This document shows positions 9,001 to 16,054 of a stretch of 59,493 bases of DNA, piece after piece. Both the position numbers and the translations under genes were made by a program. Origin of the DNA: Candidatus Polarisedimenticolaceae bacterium (GTDB taxonomy: Bacteria > Pseudomonadota > Gammaproteobacteria > Chromatiales > Chromatiaceae). Positions within the stretch are counted from its first letter, which is position 1, and each line of letters starts with the position of its first letter. The notes beneath the pieces were generated by a model that saw only the letters and a program-made list of their open reading frames with translations, made no database searches and was not told the origin of the DNA. The stretch lies in NCBI GenBank assembly GCA_021648685.1, contig JAKISI010000012.1:1-59493 (forward strand), read 5' to 3'.

Positions 9001-9913
9001 GGCTTTCATTATTGATGGAGCAAAAAAAGATGAGCTGATAACTGCCGATCCTAAAAGCGCAGAAATAATAAAGCCTATTCTTCGTGGGCGGGACATAAAG
9101 CGATACAGAGCGGATTTCGCGGATTTGTGGATGATTTCTACTTATCCTGCGTTGAGTCTGAATATAGAAGATTATCCGGTAGTTCAATCATTTCTTGAGT
9201 CTTTTGGTAAAAGGCTCGAACAGACAGGTTTGAAGGGGAGTAGAAAAAAAACAAGAAATGAATGGTTTGAAGTTCAGGATTCCATTGCTTACCACAAAGA
9301 ATTTGATCGTGAGAAGATTATTTTTGCGGAAATAGTTTATGACTCTGCATTTTACTACGATGTGTCATCATACCGCCCCGAAGCAACTGCATTCATTATA
9401 ACTGGTGAGCGGATCAAGTATTTAACAGCACTCTTAAATTCACGACTACTGACATACGCTTTCAGATCATTTTATGCTGGGGGTGACCTTCGAGGAAATA
9501 CTTTTCGTTATAAAAAAGCATTCATTGAGCAGCTTCCGGTGCCGCGTTTAGAAAAGCAGAGGCAACAAGTCTTTGAATCCTTTGTGGATTTCATGCAGAT
9601 CGCAAAAATGAATGGTGACAATGCCCTTGTAGCTACTGCTCAATTCATAGAAGACTTGATTGATGCTTGCGTTTTTGAACTTTACTTTTATGAACACATG
9701 GCTGAGAGGAATCTTCTATTTCTCGACGACACAGTGCCATTGCTAGATAAATACGATCCAACTGAATCCGAGGAAAAGAAACGGGAATTCCTAACTAATT
9801 TTTACCAAACAGCCAACGCCCCCGACCACCCCATCCGCAACCGCCTGTTGCGCCTCACCGCCGACAGCCCCGAGCTGCTAGCCGTAATCAAGAACGAAGG
9901 AAAAGTATCATGA
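6044..9913 (+). CDS. Eco57I/PglX-like adenine-specific DNA methyltransferase
   Basis: A 1289-residue protein. The catalytic core has the SAM-binding motif LDPACGSGAFPMG at about 568-580 and the N6-adenine catalytic motif NPPY at about 800. An N-terminal region of some 200 residues contains FFTIELKGRDYARGK, in which E-L-K recalls a PD-(D/E)XK nuclease strand, but the rest of that site is not evident. The part after NPPY carries the likely target recognition domain and is clearly richer in A and T than the core. It overlaps the helicase gene by 26 bases (a second ATG at 6059 is possible) and its TGA overlaps the Fic gene as ATGA. It probably marks host DNA while the helicase attacks unmarked DNA; this is inference. 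Confidence 0.87.
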   Translation: MRLQPMPNSNNELRKAIKTALHSFESAPLRDASLALLNTLGYQSDKTISVANSDPEAFLELLAEHNPDVTINKEKALFKEWIKADVLFQLTDEELSNELTLFKDDSVNSTLLKSYLFFTIELKGRDYARGKLTAIARQLNRLFPMPVMVFIKHCDLLSIAVINRRINKRDSEKDVLGKVTIIRDISLPEPHRGHLDILDSFALQSLAAKAAIHDFDTLHAAWEEIFNVELLNKRFYKELSNWYFWALPQVDFPADIESNNDKRRATGLIRLLTRLIFCWFLKEKGLIPERLFDQGFIKQVLSALDDNESSFYLAILQNLFFATLNQRMGRDSKGKRYRRFITEKTFQGKNKEHGVTNLYRHKNLFSDSQTAPALFEDIPFLNGGLFECLDREDEENKNSMIRVDGFSGKAKNQPVVPNLLFFSPEVKGIDLSDVYGDKKRKNETVSGLLHILDRYKFTIVENTPIDQEIALDPELLGKVFENLLASYNEETKTTARKQTGSFYTPRPIVDYMVDESLKAYLTTALVKQHNMQEGDAQTGLDILFAYTEKQHAFKEDEVDALIKAIDSCKILDPACGSGAFPMGMLHKLVYILTKLDPDNAKWKQTQLNKLDSAPMQEELERTFKNNNDDYGRKLYLIENCLYGVDIQPIAIQLSKLRFFISLICDQKTNRDKAKNHGVKPLPNLETKFVAADTLIGLPKETQMELFKSPRVVKIEQELQQVRHDHFAVQKRPQKLSLQRKDKQLRDELADELVQASFADQETSLKLAKWNPYDPHFAADFFEPLWMFDRSLVDGFNIVIGNPPYVQIQKFPKKNKDRWVSQEYKTYAATGDIYCLFYERGFQLLAQDGVLCYITSNKWMRAGYGLAMRKYFLQMGELRQLIDFGDSPIFSAATTYTNILLWIKQDVESDVDSKALTHDLNSVYEDDTGLENMLETAGHRTPMFDEKAFVLADPMQALIREQIEKVGIPLKQWNVDIYRGILTGCNEAFIIDGAKKDELITADPKSAEIIKPILRGRDIKRYRADFADLWMISTYPALSLNIEDYPVVQSFLESFGKRLEQTGLKGSRKKTRNEWFEVQDSIAYHKEFDREKIIFAEIVYDSAFYYDVSSYRPEATAFIITGERIKYLTALLNSRLLTYAFRSFYAGGDLRGNTFRYKKAFIEQLPVPRLEKQRQQVFESFVDFMQIAKMNGDNALVATAQFIEDLIDACVFELYFYEHMAERNLLFLDDTVPLLDKYDPTESEEKKREFLTNFYQTANAPDHPIRNRLLRLTADSPELLAVIKNEGKVS

Positions 9914-11025
9914 AACTCTACTTGCCTGACGCTTTACCGCTGGATGGGCTTGATTATCAACTGCTGTTTGCTCTGGTCGGCGATGCCAATGCTGAGCTGG
10001 CTCGTTATGACGGCCTGTTGCAGGGCATACCCAATCCAGCCGTGATGCTCTCCCCGTTGACGACCCGGGAGGCGGTGCTCTCTTCCAAAATTGAAGGCAC
10101 TCAAGCAACGGTCGATGAGGTTTTGCAACAAGAGGCAGGGTTGATCAAGGAGGGAGAGAAGTATAAGGATATTCAGGAGATATCCAACTACCGCTCTGCC
10201 CTGTATCAGGCCAGTGAGCACCTGAAAGCGTACCCGATTCGTTTAGGTTTTATCCGTGAACTACATAAAATTCTGCTGAGCAGTGTCCGCGGGCAAGATA
10301 AAACACCGGGCGAATTTCGTGTCGATCAAAACTGGATAGGCAGAGTGGGCTGCACTATCGAGGAAGCCTCATTTATCCCCCCTGACCCATTGCGGTTGCC
10401 GGAGTTTTTACAAGCCTGGGAAGAGTATCTGGATTACGATGAGAGTAATTTTCTGCTGCAAACGGCAGTTATGCACGCACAGTTTGAATTGATTCACCCG
10501 TTTAAGGACGGCAATGGACGTATCGGGCGCATCCTGATTCCGCTGTTCCTGTATCAAAAAAAGCAACTCTCCCAACCGATGTTCTACCTGAGTGAATATC
10601 TGGAATCAAACCGGGATGAATACTATCAGCGGCTGCGAAGCATCTCTGAAGAACAGGACTGGAATGGCTGGATTGCTTTTTTTCTGCGAGCTATTACCCA
10701 TCAGGCCAGAGAAAACAGTCAGCGAGTCAAAGAGATTATGGCGTTGTATGAAGAGATGAAGATAAAGGTGCATGAAGTGACCCATTCTCAATATTCCGTC
10801 TATCTGCTGGATGCGATTTTCAGCAGACCCATCTTTAAAAGCGCTGATCTGGTGAGCCAATTCAACCGGGAATTTGGAATTCATGAAAAAACCACCCCCG
10901 GATTGTTGCGGCAATTAAGAGAGGCAAATATTCTCAAGGTGTTACAGCCGAGTAGCGGCAGGCGCTCTTCGGTGCTCTGTTTTCCACGACTCATAAACCT
11001 TGCGGAAGGAGAGGATGTGCTGTGA
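9910..11025 (+). CDS. Fic family protein (class II, AMPylase-type) with C-terminal winged helix
   Basis: A 371-residue protein. The Fic core has the complete motif HPFKDGNGRIGR from His196, the residues that transfer AMP from ATP to a target protein hydroxyl. The N-terminal part carries the self-inhibiting helix SSKIEG (residues 57-62), which fits the (S/T)xxxE(G/N) pattern of class II Fic proteins. The last 90 residues look like a winged helix (SADLVSQFNREFGI...GLLRQLREANILKVL). Its start overlaps the methylase stop (ATGA), so it is made together with it. Fic genes are known passengers of restriction-modification operons, with the target seldom known. The enzyme motif is intact; the target here is unknown. 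Confidence 0.9.
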   Translation: MKLYLPDALPLDGLDYQLLFALVGDANAELARYDGLLQGIPNPAVMLSPLTTREAVLSSKIEGTQATVDEVLQQEAGLIKEGEKYKDIQEISNYRSALYQASEHLKAYPIRLGFIRELHKILLSSVRGQDKTPGEFRVDQNWIGRVGCTIEEASFIPPDPLRLPEFLQAWEEYLDYDESNFLLQTAVMHAQFELIHPFKDGNGRIGRILIPLFLYQKKQLSQPMFYLSEYLESNRDEYYQRLRSISEEQDWNGWIAFFLRAITHQARENSQRVKEIMALYEEMKIKVHEVTHSQYSVYLLDAIFSRPIFKSADLVSQFNREFGIHEKTTPGLLRQLREANILKVLQPSSGRRSSVLCFPRLINLAEGEDVL

Positions 11026-11651
11026 TTGGCTTGAGTAGCCTGGAAACGCCACAACCCCGCTAGAGTAGTCTAAATTCGAATATACACTACCTAAAGCAAT
11101 TTGATGCATTTGCAGACTCCACAAAAAAAGCGAGAAAAACGACTTACGAAACGAAGACCTTGCCAGAATGATGCGGCGAATGGGTATCTGTGAAGAAAAG
11201 AAATACTGGATGCCGTCATTTGAATGAAAGACCGGGTTTTGAACCCCGCCGCACACTGGGAAGATGAACCGCTTTATGAGGCGGAACTTCAAAAGGCACT
11301 TACTTTCGCTGACCGCCATGGAGAGCGCAGCGAGGGCGGTTAGTCCCCGATAGGCAACGCTGTTTATTTTCTTTCGGAATTAGGAGCGCTAGCGAGTGAT
11401 GTAGAAAAAAATAAACAGCTTTAGTTGCCGTAGAGTCATTGTGGTAGTGCTGCGTAGCCAGCTACGAGTTTACGATGTAGTGGCGAAGCGGCACGGACGC
11501 AGGACGGTCGGGGCATATAGGTTGTCGCGTAAGCGAGTCGATTTTGTACAGGGAAGTACAAAATCTATCACGAGGTAGCGACACAATCGGATTGACCGGC
11601 TGGAGAAATGCCTCAAATGAAATATTGTGCCCATGACTGTAGGGTTTCGTA
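11026..11651. other. Gene-free, hairpin-rich segment
   Basis: No credible gene. Several inverted repeats follow one another: ACCGCC/GGCGGT (11312-11317 with 11335-11340); GGCAAC plus GCTGTTTATTTT (11353-11370) with its complement at 11407-11428, a four-base bulge between the two helices; CGTAG/CTACG (11453-11466); and GATTTTGTAC/GTACAAAATC (11540-11565, six-base loop) nested in TGTCGC/GCGACA. Loops and flanks repeat GAGCG..AGCGAG-like strings. A short open stretch near 11136-11226 (DLARMMRRMGICEEKKYW) has no start and may be a gene remnant. The segment could be a structured RNA or mobile-element end. Confidence 0.5.
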
Positions 11652-12398
11652 ATGCCGCATTTTTCAGATTACATTGTTTACGTTGATGAAAGCGGTGACC
11701 ATGGCCTGAAAACCATTGATCCAAACTACCCGGTATTTGTGTTGGCATTCTGTATTTTCAGGAAGTCCGATTACATCGGCCAGTTGGTTCCCGCATTACA
11801 GAAATTCAAGTTTGAACATTTTGGTCATGATCAGGCTATTTTGCATGAAACGGATATTCGCAAGGATCGAAAGGATTTCACCTTCCTGAAAACTCCGGAG
11901 CGCAAGGCCGATTTTCTCAATGCATTGACGCAGATTGTGGCCGATACACCATTCACGTTGATCTGTTCTGTTATTCATAAGGAGCCATATCGCAAGCGTT
12001 ACGCTAATCCGGACAACCCCTACCATGTAGCCCTGGGTTTTGGGCTTGAGCGGGTATTCTATTTCCTTCGCTCACAAGGTGCGGCGGAGCAGCAGACCCA
12101 TATCATCGTGGAACGGCGGGGCAAGCAGGAGGATGCTGAACTGGAGCTGGAGTTTCGCAGGATATGTGATGGCGGCAACTATCATGGACACAAACTGCCC
12201 TTTGAGGTTGTGTTTACAGACAAGAAAAGCAACTCTGCGGGATTACAGATGGCCGATCTCGTGGCGCGGCCAGTGGGCATTAAGATGCTGCGCCCTGAAC
12301 AGGAGAATCGGGCCTTTGATGTCCTGGAAGAGAAGTTTTATACCAACGGAAGTGGCAAGCGCGAAGGGTGGGGTTTGAAATGTTTCCCTGGATTGTAA
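11652..12398 (+). CDS. DUF3800 domain protein (RNase H-like fold)
   Basis: A 248-residue protein. The pattern of acidic residues is that of DUF3800: YVDESGDHG near the N-terminus, LHETDIRKDRKDF at about 75, IIVERRGKQED at about 155, and KKSNSAGLQMADLVARP at about 197. These would form the metal site of an RNase H-like nuclease, though the family has no settled biochemical role. It is common in phage-defence and mobile regions. Weak ribosome site; the ATG at 11652 gives the usual family length. Separated from the Fic gene by 626 bases, so not clearly in the same operon. Confidence 0.85.
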   Translation: MPHFSDYIVYVDESGDHGLKTIDPNYPVFVLAFCIFRKSDYIGQLVPALQKFKFEHFGHDQAILHETDIRKDRKDFTFLKTPERKADFLNALTQIVADTPFTLICSVIHKEPYRKRYANPDNPYHVALGFGLERVFYFLRSQGAAEQQTHIIVERRGKQEDAELELEFRRICDGGNYHGHKLPFEVVFTDKKSNSAGLQMADLVARPVGIKMLRPEQENRAFDVLEEKFYTNGSGKREGWGLKCFPGL

Positions 12399-12412
12399 CG
12401 GAGAAAACAAAA

Positions 12413-12436
12413 GGCCCCGATGGTTCCACCGAGGCC
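12413..12436 (-). terminator. Terminator-like hairpin, minus strand
   Basis: GGCC(C)CG.TGG pairs with CCA.CG.GGCC. On the minus strand it is followed by TTTTGTTTT, which fits a Rho-independent terminator for leftward transcripts, probably from the integrase side. On the plus strand no T run follows, although it lies just after the DUF3800 stop. Confidence 0.45.
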
Positions 12437-12642
12437 AGATGTCGACCGGGAATCCCCAGTCCTTTGTAAACATTATGGGTTAGGGCTGTACTTATTTCAA
12501 GCCTAAATTTTGCCCGTAAAGGCTGAGGTCGCCCCGAAAGACGGCCTCGTTACTCCTTCTACACATGGCAGACGAGCTAGTTGTATTATCGGCATAAGTC
12601 GGGAAAACTCAAGGAGCTATTGGACCATTGAGCCACCGGATC

Positions 12643-12688
12643 GCCCGTCACGCCGCTTGCTAGCTACGCGGCAAGCGGCGTGACGGGC
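12643..12688. repeat. Perfect 18-bp inverted repeat with 10-base loop
   Basis: Arms at 12643-12660 and 12671-12688, GC-rich, separated by TAGCTACGCG. All 18 pairs match. There is no T run on either side, so it is not an ordinary terminator. It could be a recombination site, a cruciform or a protein-binding site. Confidence 0.8.
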
Positions 12689-12925
12689 TATGCCGCGCTG
12701 GAATTCACCACCGCCGGATGCTCCGTAAACTCCGCAACCGGCTCTGTGCCCCTGTTCCAGCTTGGTTACCCTTCGTTGCCGCTTGCGTGGTGCCAAGCCC
12801 GGCTCGGCTATCGCCCAGCCAGCCTTTTCACCACACTGCGCTGGTTTTGTCCGCCCACCATTATCTGTGGCTTCGTTAAAGGCTTGGCGCTGCCTACCCA
12901 ACCAAAACCGGTGGTCGGCAAATGA

Positions 12926-12993
12926 ACATAATGCGGAATTATGCGCAACGCAAAAACCGCGCTGTTCGCTTCGCCGCATAATTAGCATTATGT
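12926..12993. repeat. Imperfect inverted repeat (ACATAATGC...GCATTATGT)
   Basis: The left arm at 12926-12945 pairs with the right arm at 12975-12993. ACATAATGC/GCATTATGT and AATTATGCG/CGCATAATT are perfect; the link between them differs. The loop is about 30 bases. The form recalls integron attC sites, but the usual RYYYAAC/GTTRRRY ends are missing. Confidence 0.55.
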
Positions 12994-13065
12994 GTAAATT
13001 GCCCCCACTTTATTTGATCCCCCGCCCTCCAACCCGTCCGCCCCCAAGGGTCTCCCCGGTGCGGC

Positions 13066-14218
13066 TTATGCGCTCTGGTTTATGGGGATGATCTCCGCCC
13101 CAGCCTTCAATGTATCCAGATAGTCGCCCCATTCTTGCATCATCTTTTTGCGCTCTGGCAGGTGGGCGGTACGGTTGTAGGCTCTGCCGTTAGGGTCGCG
13201 CACTGCATGGGCAAGCTGGTGTTCAATGTAATCCGGCCGGAAGCCTAAAACCTCATCAAGGATGGTTCGCGCCATTGCCCGGAAGCCATGTCCACTCATT
13301 TCATCTTTATCAATTCCCATGCGGCGCATTGCAGACAATACCGCATTGTCTCTCATGGGGCGGTCACCCTTCGGGTTTCGTGCGCTGGGGAAGACATACC
13401 GGCCTCGCCCGGTAAGGGGGTGGAGTTCTTGCAGTATTTCTATTGCTTGGGTGCATAGGGGGACGATATGCAGGGTATCTGTTTTGCTGACAGTGTAGCG
13501 CCACTCGGCTGCATCCAGGTCAATATCTTCCCATTGGGCATGGCGTAGCTCACCAGGGCGGACAAATACCAGCGGGGCAAGGCGTAGGGCACAGCGTACC
13601 GGGAGGGTGCCTGCATAACCGTCTAATGCCCGTAATACGCCAGCTACCCGCTTCGGTTCGGTGACAGATGCGAAGTGGGTGCCTTTCACCGGTGGCAGTG
13701 CGCCGTGCAAATCACCGGAAGGATCACGTTCAGCTCTCCCGGTGGCGACGGCATACCGAAACACCTGACCACAGTTCCCTAATGCACGGTGAGCGGTTTC
13801 CAGCGCACCGCGCTTTTCAATTCGTTGGACAGATTCCAGCAGTTGTGGTGCGGTAATATCAGCAATGGCCTTACCGCCAATCCATGGGAAGATATCCCGT
13901 TCCAGTCTGCGAATGATTCGATTTGCATGATTGGCCGACCAGTTAGGTTCGTATTTGGCGAACCACTCCCGTGTCACCACCTCGAAGCTGTTAGCTGCCC
14001 GTGCGACTTTGGCCGCCTTTTTCCCTGGCATTCTTCAGTGATACATCTGGGTAAACACCAAGGGAGAGCCGTTTCTCCTTGCCATCGAAGCGATATTTCA
14101 ACCGCCACCACTTGCCCCCGCTGGGGGCAACTTCCAAATAAAGCCCTCCACCATCAAACATCTTCTTGGATTTATCGCTGGGTTTGGCGTTACGGATTGC
14201 GGTATCTGATAGTGGCAT
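13066..14218 (-). pseudogene. Tyrosine integrase (P4-type), broken by an out-of-frame deletion
   Basis: Site-specific recombinase of a genomic island. The first part (14218 to about 14020) encodes the N-terminal arm-binding domain: MPLSDTAIRNAKPSDKSKK, GLYLEV, LSLGVYPDVSLKNAR. The second part (about 14031 to 13066) encodes the core-binding and catalytic domains in another frame, with the catalytic arginine in RPGELRHAQW, the H-x-x-R in GHGFR and the tyrosine in AYNRT. About 20 residues normally found between DVSLKNAR and KKAAKVAR are missing and the frame shifts there, so no full protein can be made. The gene lies next to the 3' end of ssrA, the expected attachment site, which explains the island to its left. 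Confidence 0.85.
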
Positions 14219-14344
14219 GGGGGCAACTCCTTGTGGATACAGGTCGGCTGCCCCTAATGTTGTCCCCAGTTGCCCCCGGCTGTCAATGGATGCTATGGGG
14301 TTGTATTAGACTATAAATAGCGGTAACTAGCTGTATTTGGGTAC

Positions 14345-14370
14345 AAAAAAAGCCGTCCTAGGACGGCTTT
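14345..14370 (-). terminator. Rho-independent terminator of ssrA
   Basis: A perfect palindrome AAAGCCGTCC-TA-GGACGGCTTT at 14349-14370, followed on the minus strand by a T run (the A run at 14345-14350 on the plus strand). It is 11 bases past the tmRNA 3' end. Confidence 0.9.
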
Positions 14371-14381
14371 AGATGTGGTGA

Positions 14382-14774
14382 TGGTGGAGGCGGCGGGAAT
14401 CGAACCCGCGTCCGCAAGCTCTCCGCCGTTGGCTCTACATGCTTATCCCGGTCTTTGAGTTTAGCTGGTCGTTACCCGACGGGCAGGGAAGACGAACAGC
14501 GATTCCGGTAAGTGTTTAGCAGATCAGCCCCGGACGAGCTTCAATGCGATCTTGTGAGATGTGACGCCTGATCGTCTCTGAGGTACTCCGAAGAGCATGA
14601 GACTCTGGACGCACAAGAACGGCTCCAGTCAGACGGCCTCTACTGGTGTTTAGGCAGCGAGCGCGTAGTTGTCGTCGTTGGCAACTATAGTTTGATAGAC
14701 TTTTTTACGAGGATGTCTATATCCTCGGCATGCACCTCAGGTTTTGTAGCCCACGTCGAAGCCATGTCGCCCCC
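14382..14774 (-). ncRNA. ssrA: tmRNA
   Basis: A 393-base transfer-messenger RNA that rescues stalled ribosomes. The 5' end GGGGGCG (14774 leftwards) pairs with CGCCTCC before the encoded CCA at 14382-14384 (read ACCA), forming the alanyl acceptor stem with one G-U pair. The T arm (GGTTCGATTCC) is present. The tag frame at 14650-14682 reads GCC then ANDDNYALAA in total, ending TAA, the usual proteobacterial degradation tag with D in place of E. The one-piece form is usual for gammaproteobacteria. A terminator follows. The 3' end is a common integrase target and the broken integrase lies directly beyond it. Confidence 0.97.
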
Positions 14775-14794
14775 TGGGTATTGAATAGGACAGT

Positions 14795-15976
14795 TTATGT
14801 CCGTTCAGGTTCAGCAGCAAGGCTTTTTATTTTTAAGCCTTGCTCTTTTCCAAAGCAGATTACACGGTTTTTACCGCTGTTTTTAGCTTTGTAGAGCGCC
14901 TGGTCTGCCTGATCCACCAGCATTTCAGCAGACTCAAAAGAGCCAGAAACCTTTTCCCCGCCCGTGTAGATAGAGACTCCAATTGAAACGGTGACTTGCA
15001 GTGCTTGCCCATCATCCAGCGTAACCGTCTGTTCAGCAATGGCGTTGCGGATGCGCTCGGCTATCTCCAGCGTTACTGCTCCATTGCTATCAATCAGCAG
15101 CACTGAGAACTCCTCCCCTCCAAAGCGGGCAAATACGTCGGTTCCACGCAGCTGCTGTTTAGTCAGAAATGATATCTCCTTTAGCACCTGATCGCCCGCC
15201 CGGTGGCCATAGGTGTCATTAACCCGTTTAAAGTCGTCAATATCCAGCAAGAGGCAGCCCAGCAGGGTCTCCTTGCGCTGGGCACGCATGATCTCTTCGC
15301 CAAGACGCTGGTCAAAGAAACGCCGGTTGTTTATACCTGTGAGGAAATCAGTCAGCCCAACACGTTTGAGCCGCTCATGGTTGGCTGCATTTTCCAGGCA
15401 GATGGCGACCACTGCTGAGAGACGTTGCAAAAAATCTGTCGCTGAGCCTGCTACAAATCGTTCACTTTTCATGCACCCCAGATTAAGGCTGCCAATGAGT
15501 TCGTCATATCGAATCAAGGGCATTAATGCCACGCTGGCAGGTTTTGTCCTTACCCCAGGAAAGAGAAACGCATGCTGATCGGGTTGATAGGCTCCCAGCT
15601 GAGGCCCAGCAGTTACGCCATAAAAGGTATCCAGTTCATCCTCTGTAGAGGCAAAGGCCAATGCCGGATGGTCGGCGAGTATGACGCCCTCATCCTCCAT
15701 GATATGTTGCAGTTCGTAGGAGGGGTCTATCAGCGTTAAGGTGACGATATCCAGCTCAAACGCAGTTCGGTAGTCATAGATGATGGTGTTGACCAGCTGT
15801 ACCAGTGAGTTGAGCCGGATCAGCTGTAGCTCCTGCTCTTGAAAGCGGCGCATCTTTTGTTCATTGCTTCGCGCCTGGCTCAAGAATGCTTTAAGCTGGC
15901 GGCGCAGTTGCTGGTTCTCTGAGTAAAGATCATCGCCTATGGGCTGCCGCTCTATTTTCTGCTGTTGAAGAGCCAA
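14795..15976 (-). CDS. Diguanylate cyclase with DUF484/GAF-like sensor domain
   Basis: A 393-residue protein. A coiled-coil start (residues 10-50) leads to a GAF/DUF484-like sensor domain (about 50-210), then a GGDEF domain with the active motif RFGGEEF near 283 and an RxxD inhibitory site (RGTD) five residues before it. It should make cyclic di-GMP and be inhibited by its own product. The start is a TTG at 15976 with a good AGGAG seven bases upstream; the ATG close by is in another frame. No membrane segment, so cytoplasmic. It stands just after (upstream of) ssrA on the same strand. Confidence 0.9.
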   Translation of the reverse strand: MALQQQKIERQPIGDDLYSENQQLRRQLKAFLSQARSNEQKMRRFQEQELQLIRLNSLVQLVNTIIYDYRTAFELDIVTLTLIDPSYELQHIMEDEGVILADHPALAFASTEDELDTFYGVTAGPQLGAYQPDQHAFLFPGVRTKPASVALMPLIRYDELIGSLNLGCMKSERFVAGSATDFLQRLSAVVAICLENAANHERLKRVGLTDFLTGINNRRFFDQRLGEEIMRAQRKETLLGCLLLDIDDFKRVNDTYGHRAGDQVLKEISFLTKQQLRGTDVFARFGGEEFSVLLIDSNGAVTLEIAERIRNAIAEQTVTLDDGQALQVTVSIGVSIYTGGEKVSGSFESAEMLVDQADQALYKAKNSGKNRVICFGKEQGLKIKSLAAEPERT

Positions 15977-16054
15977 TGCTCATCTCCTGACAACTGTGGT
16001 TGCTTCCATAGCGACCAAAAGTTGTTTTTCCTGATAGAAAATAGGAATTTTAGA

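Larger units (their letters stand above)
12399..13065. other. Gene-free segment with large inverted repeats
   Basis: No credible gene on either strand. Contents: a terminator-like hairpin at 12413-12436, a perfect 18-bp inverted repeat at 12643-12688, and an imperfect one at 12926-12993. The open frames here have no family features or ribosome sites. It lies between the DUF3800 gene and the integrase relic, where an element's internal att or regulatory region could be. Confidence 0.5.

Noticed and set aside
2737-11025. Complete DISARM or BREX locus
   Set aside because: Only PLD/helicase and methylase functions are present. DrmA/DrmB, PglZ, BrxC and BrxL-like genes are all missing from the window.
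11136-11226. Short coding-like stretch DLARMMRRMGICEEKKYW
   Set aside because: No start codon with a ribosome site and no recognised family; kept only as a possible remnant within the hairpin-rich segment.
12926-12993. Integron attC site
   Set aside because: The stem is attC-like in size, but the RYYYAAC and GTTRRRY core sites are not present and no integron integrase is visible.
1-13000. Second copy of the ssrA 3' end as the far att site
   Set aside because: No stretch matching the last 20 or so bases of ssrA was found by eye left of the integrase, so the far boundary cannot be placed here.
12680-13091. Open frames of 80-110 codons in the gap
   Set aside because: Composition is proline/cysteine-rich noise without motifs, and they run through the palindromes.
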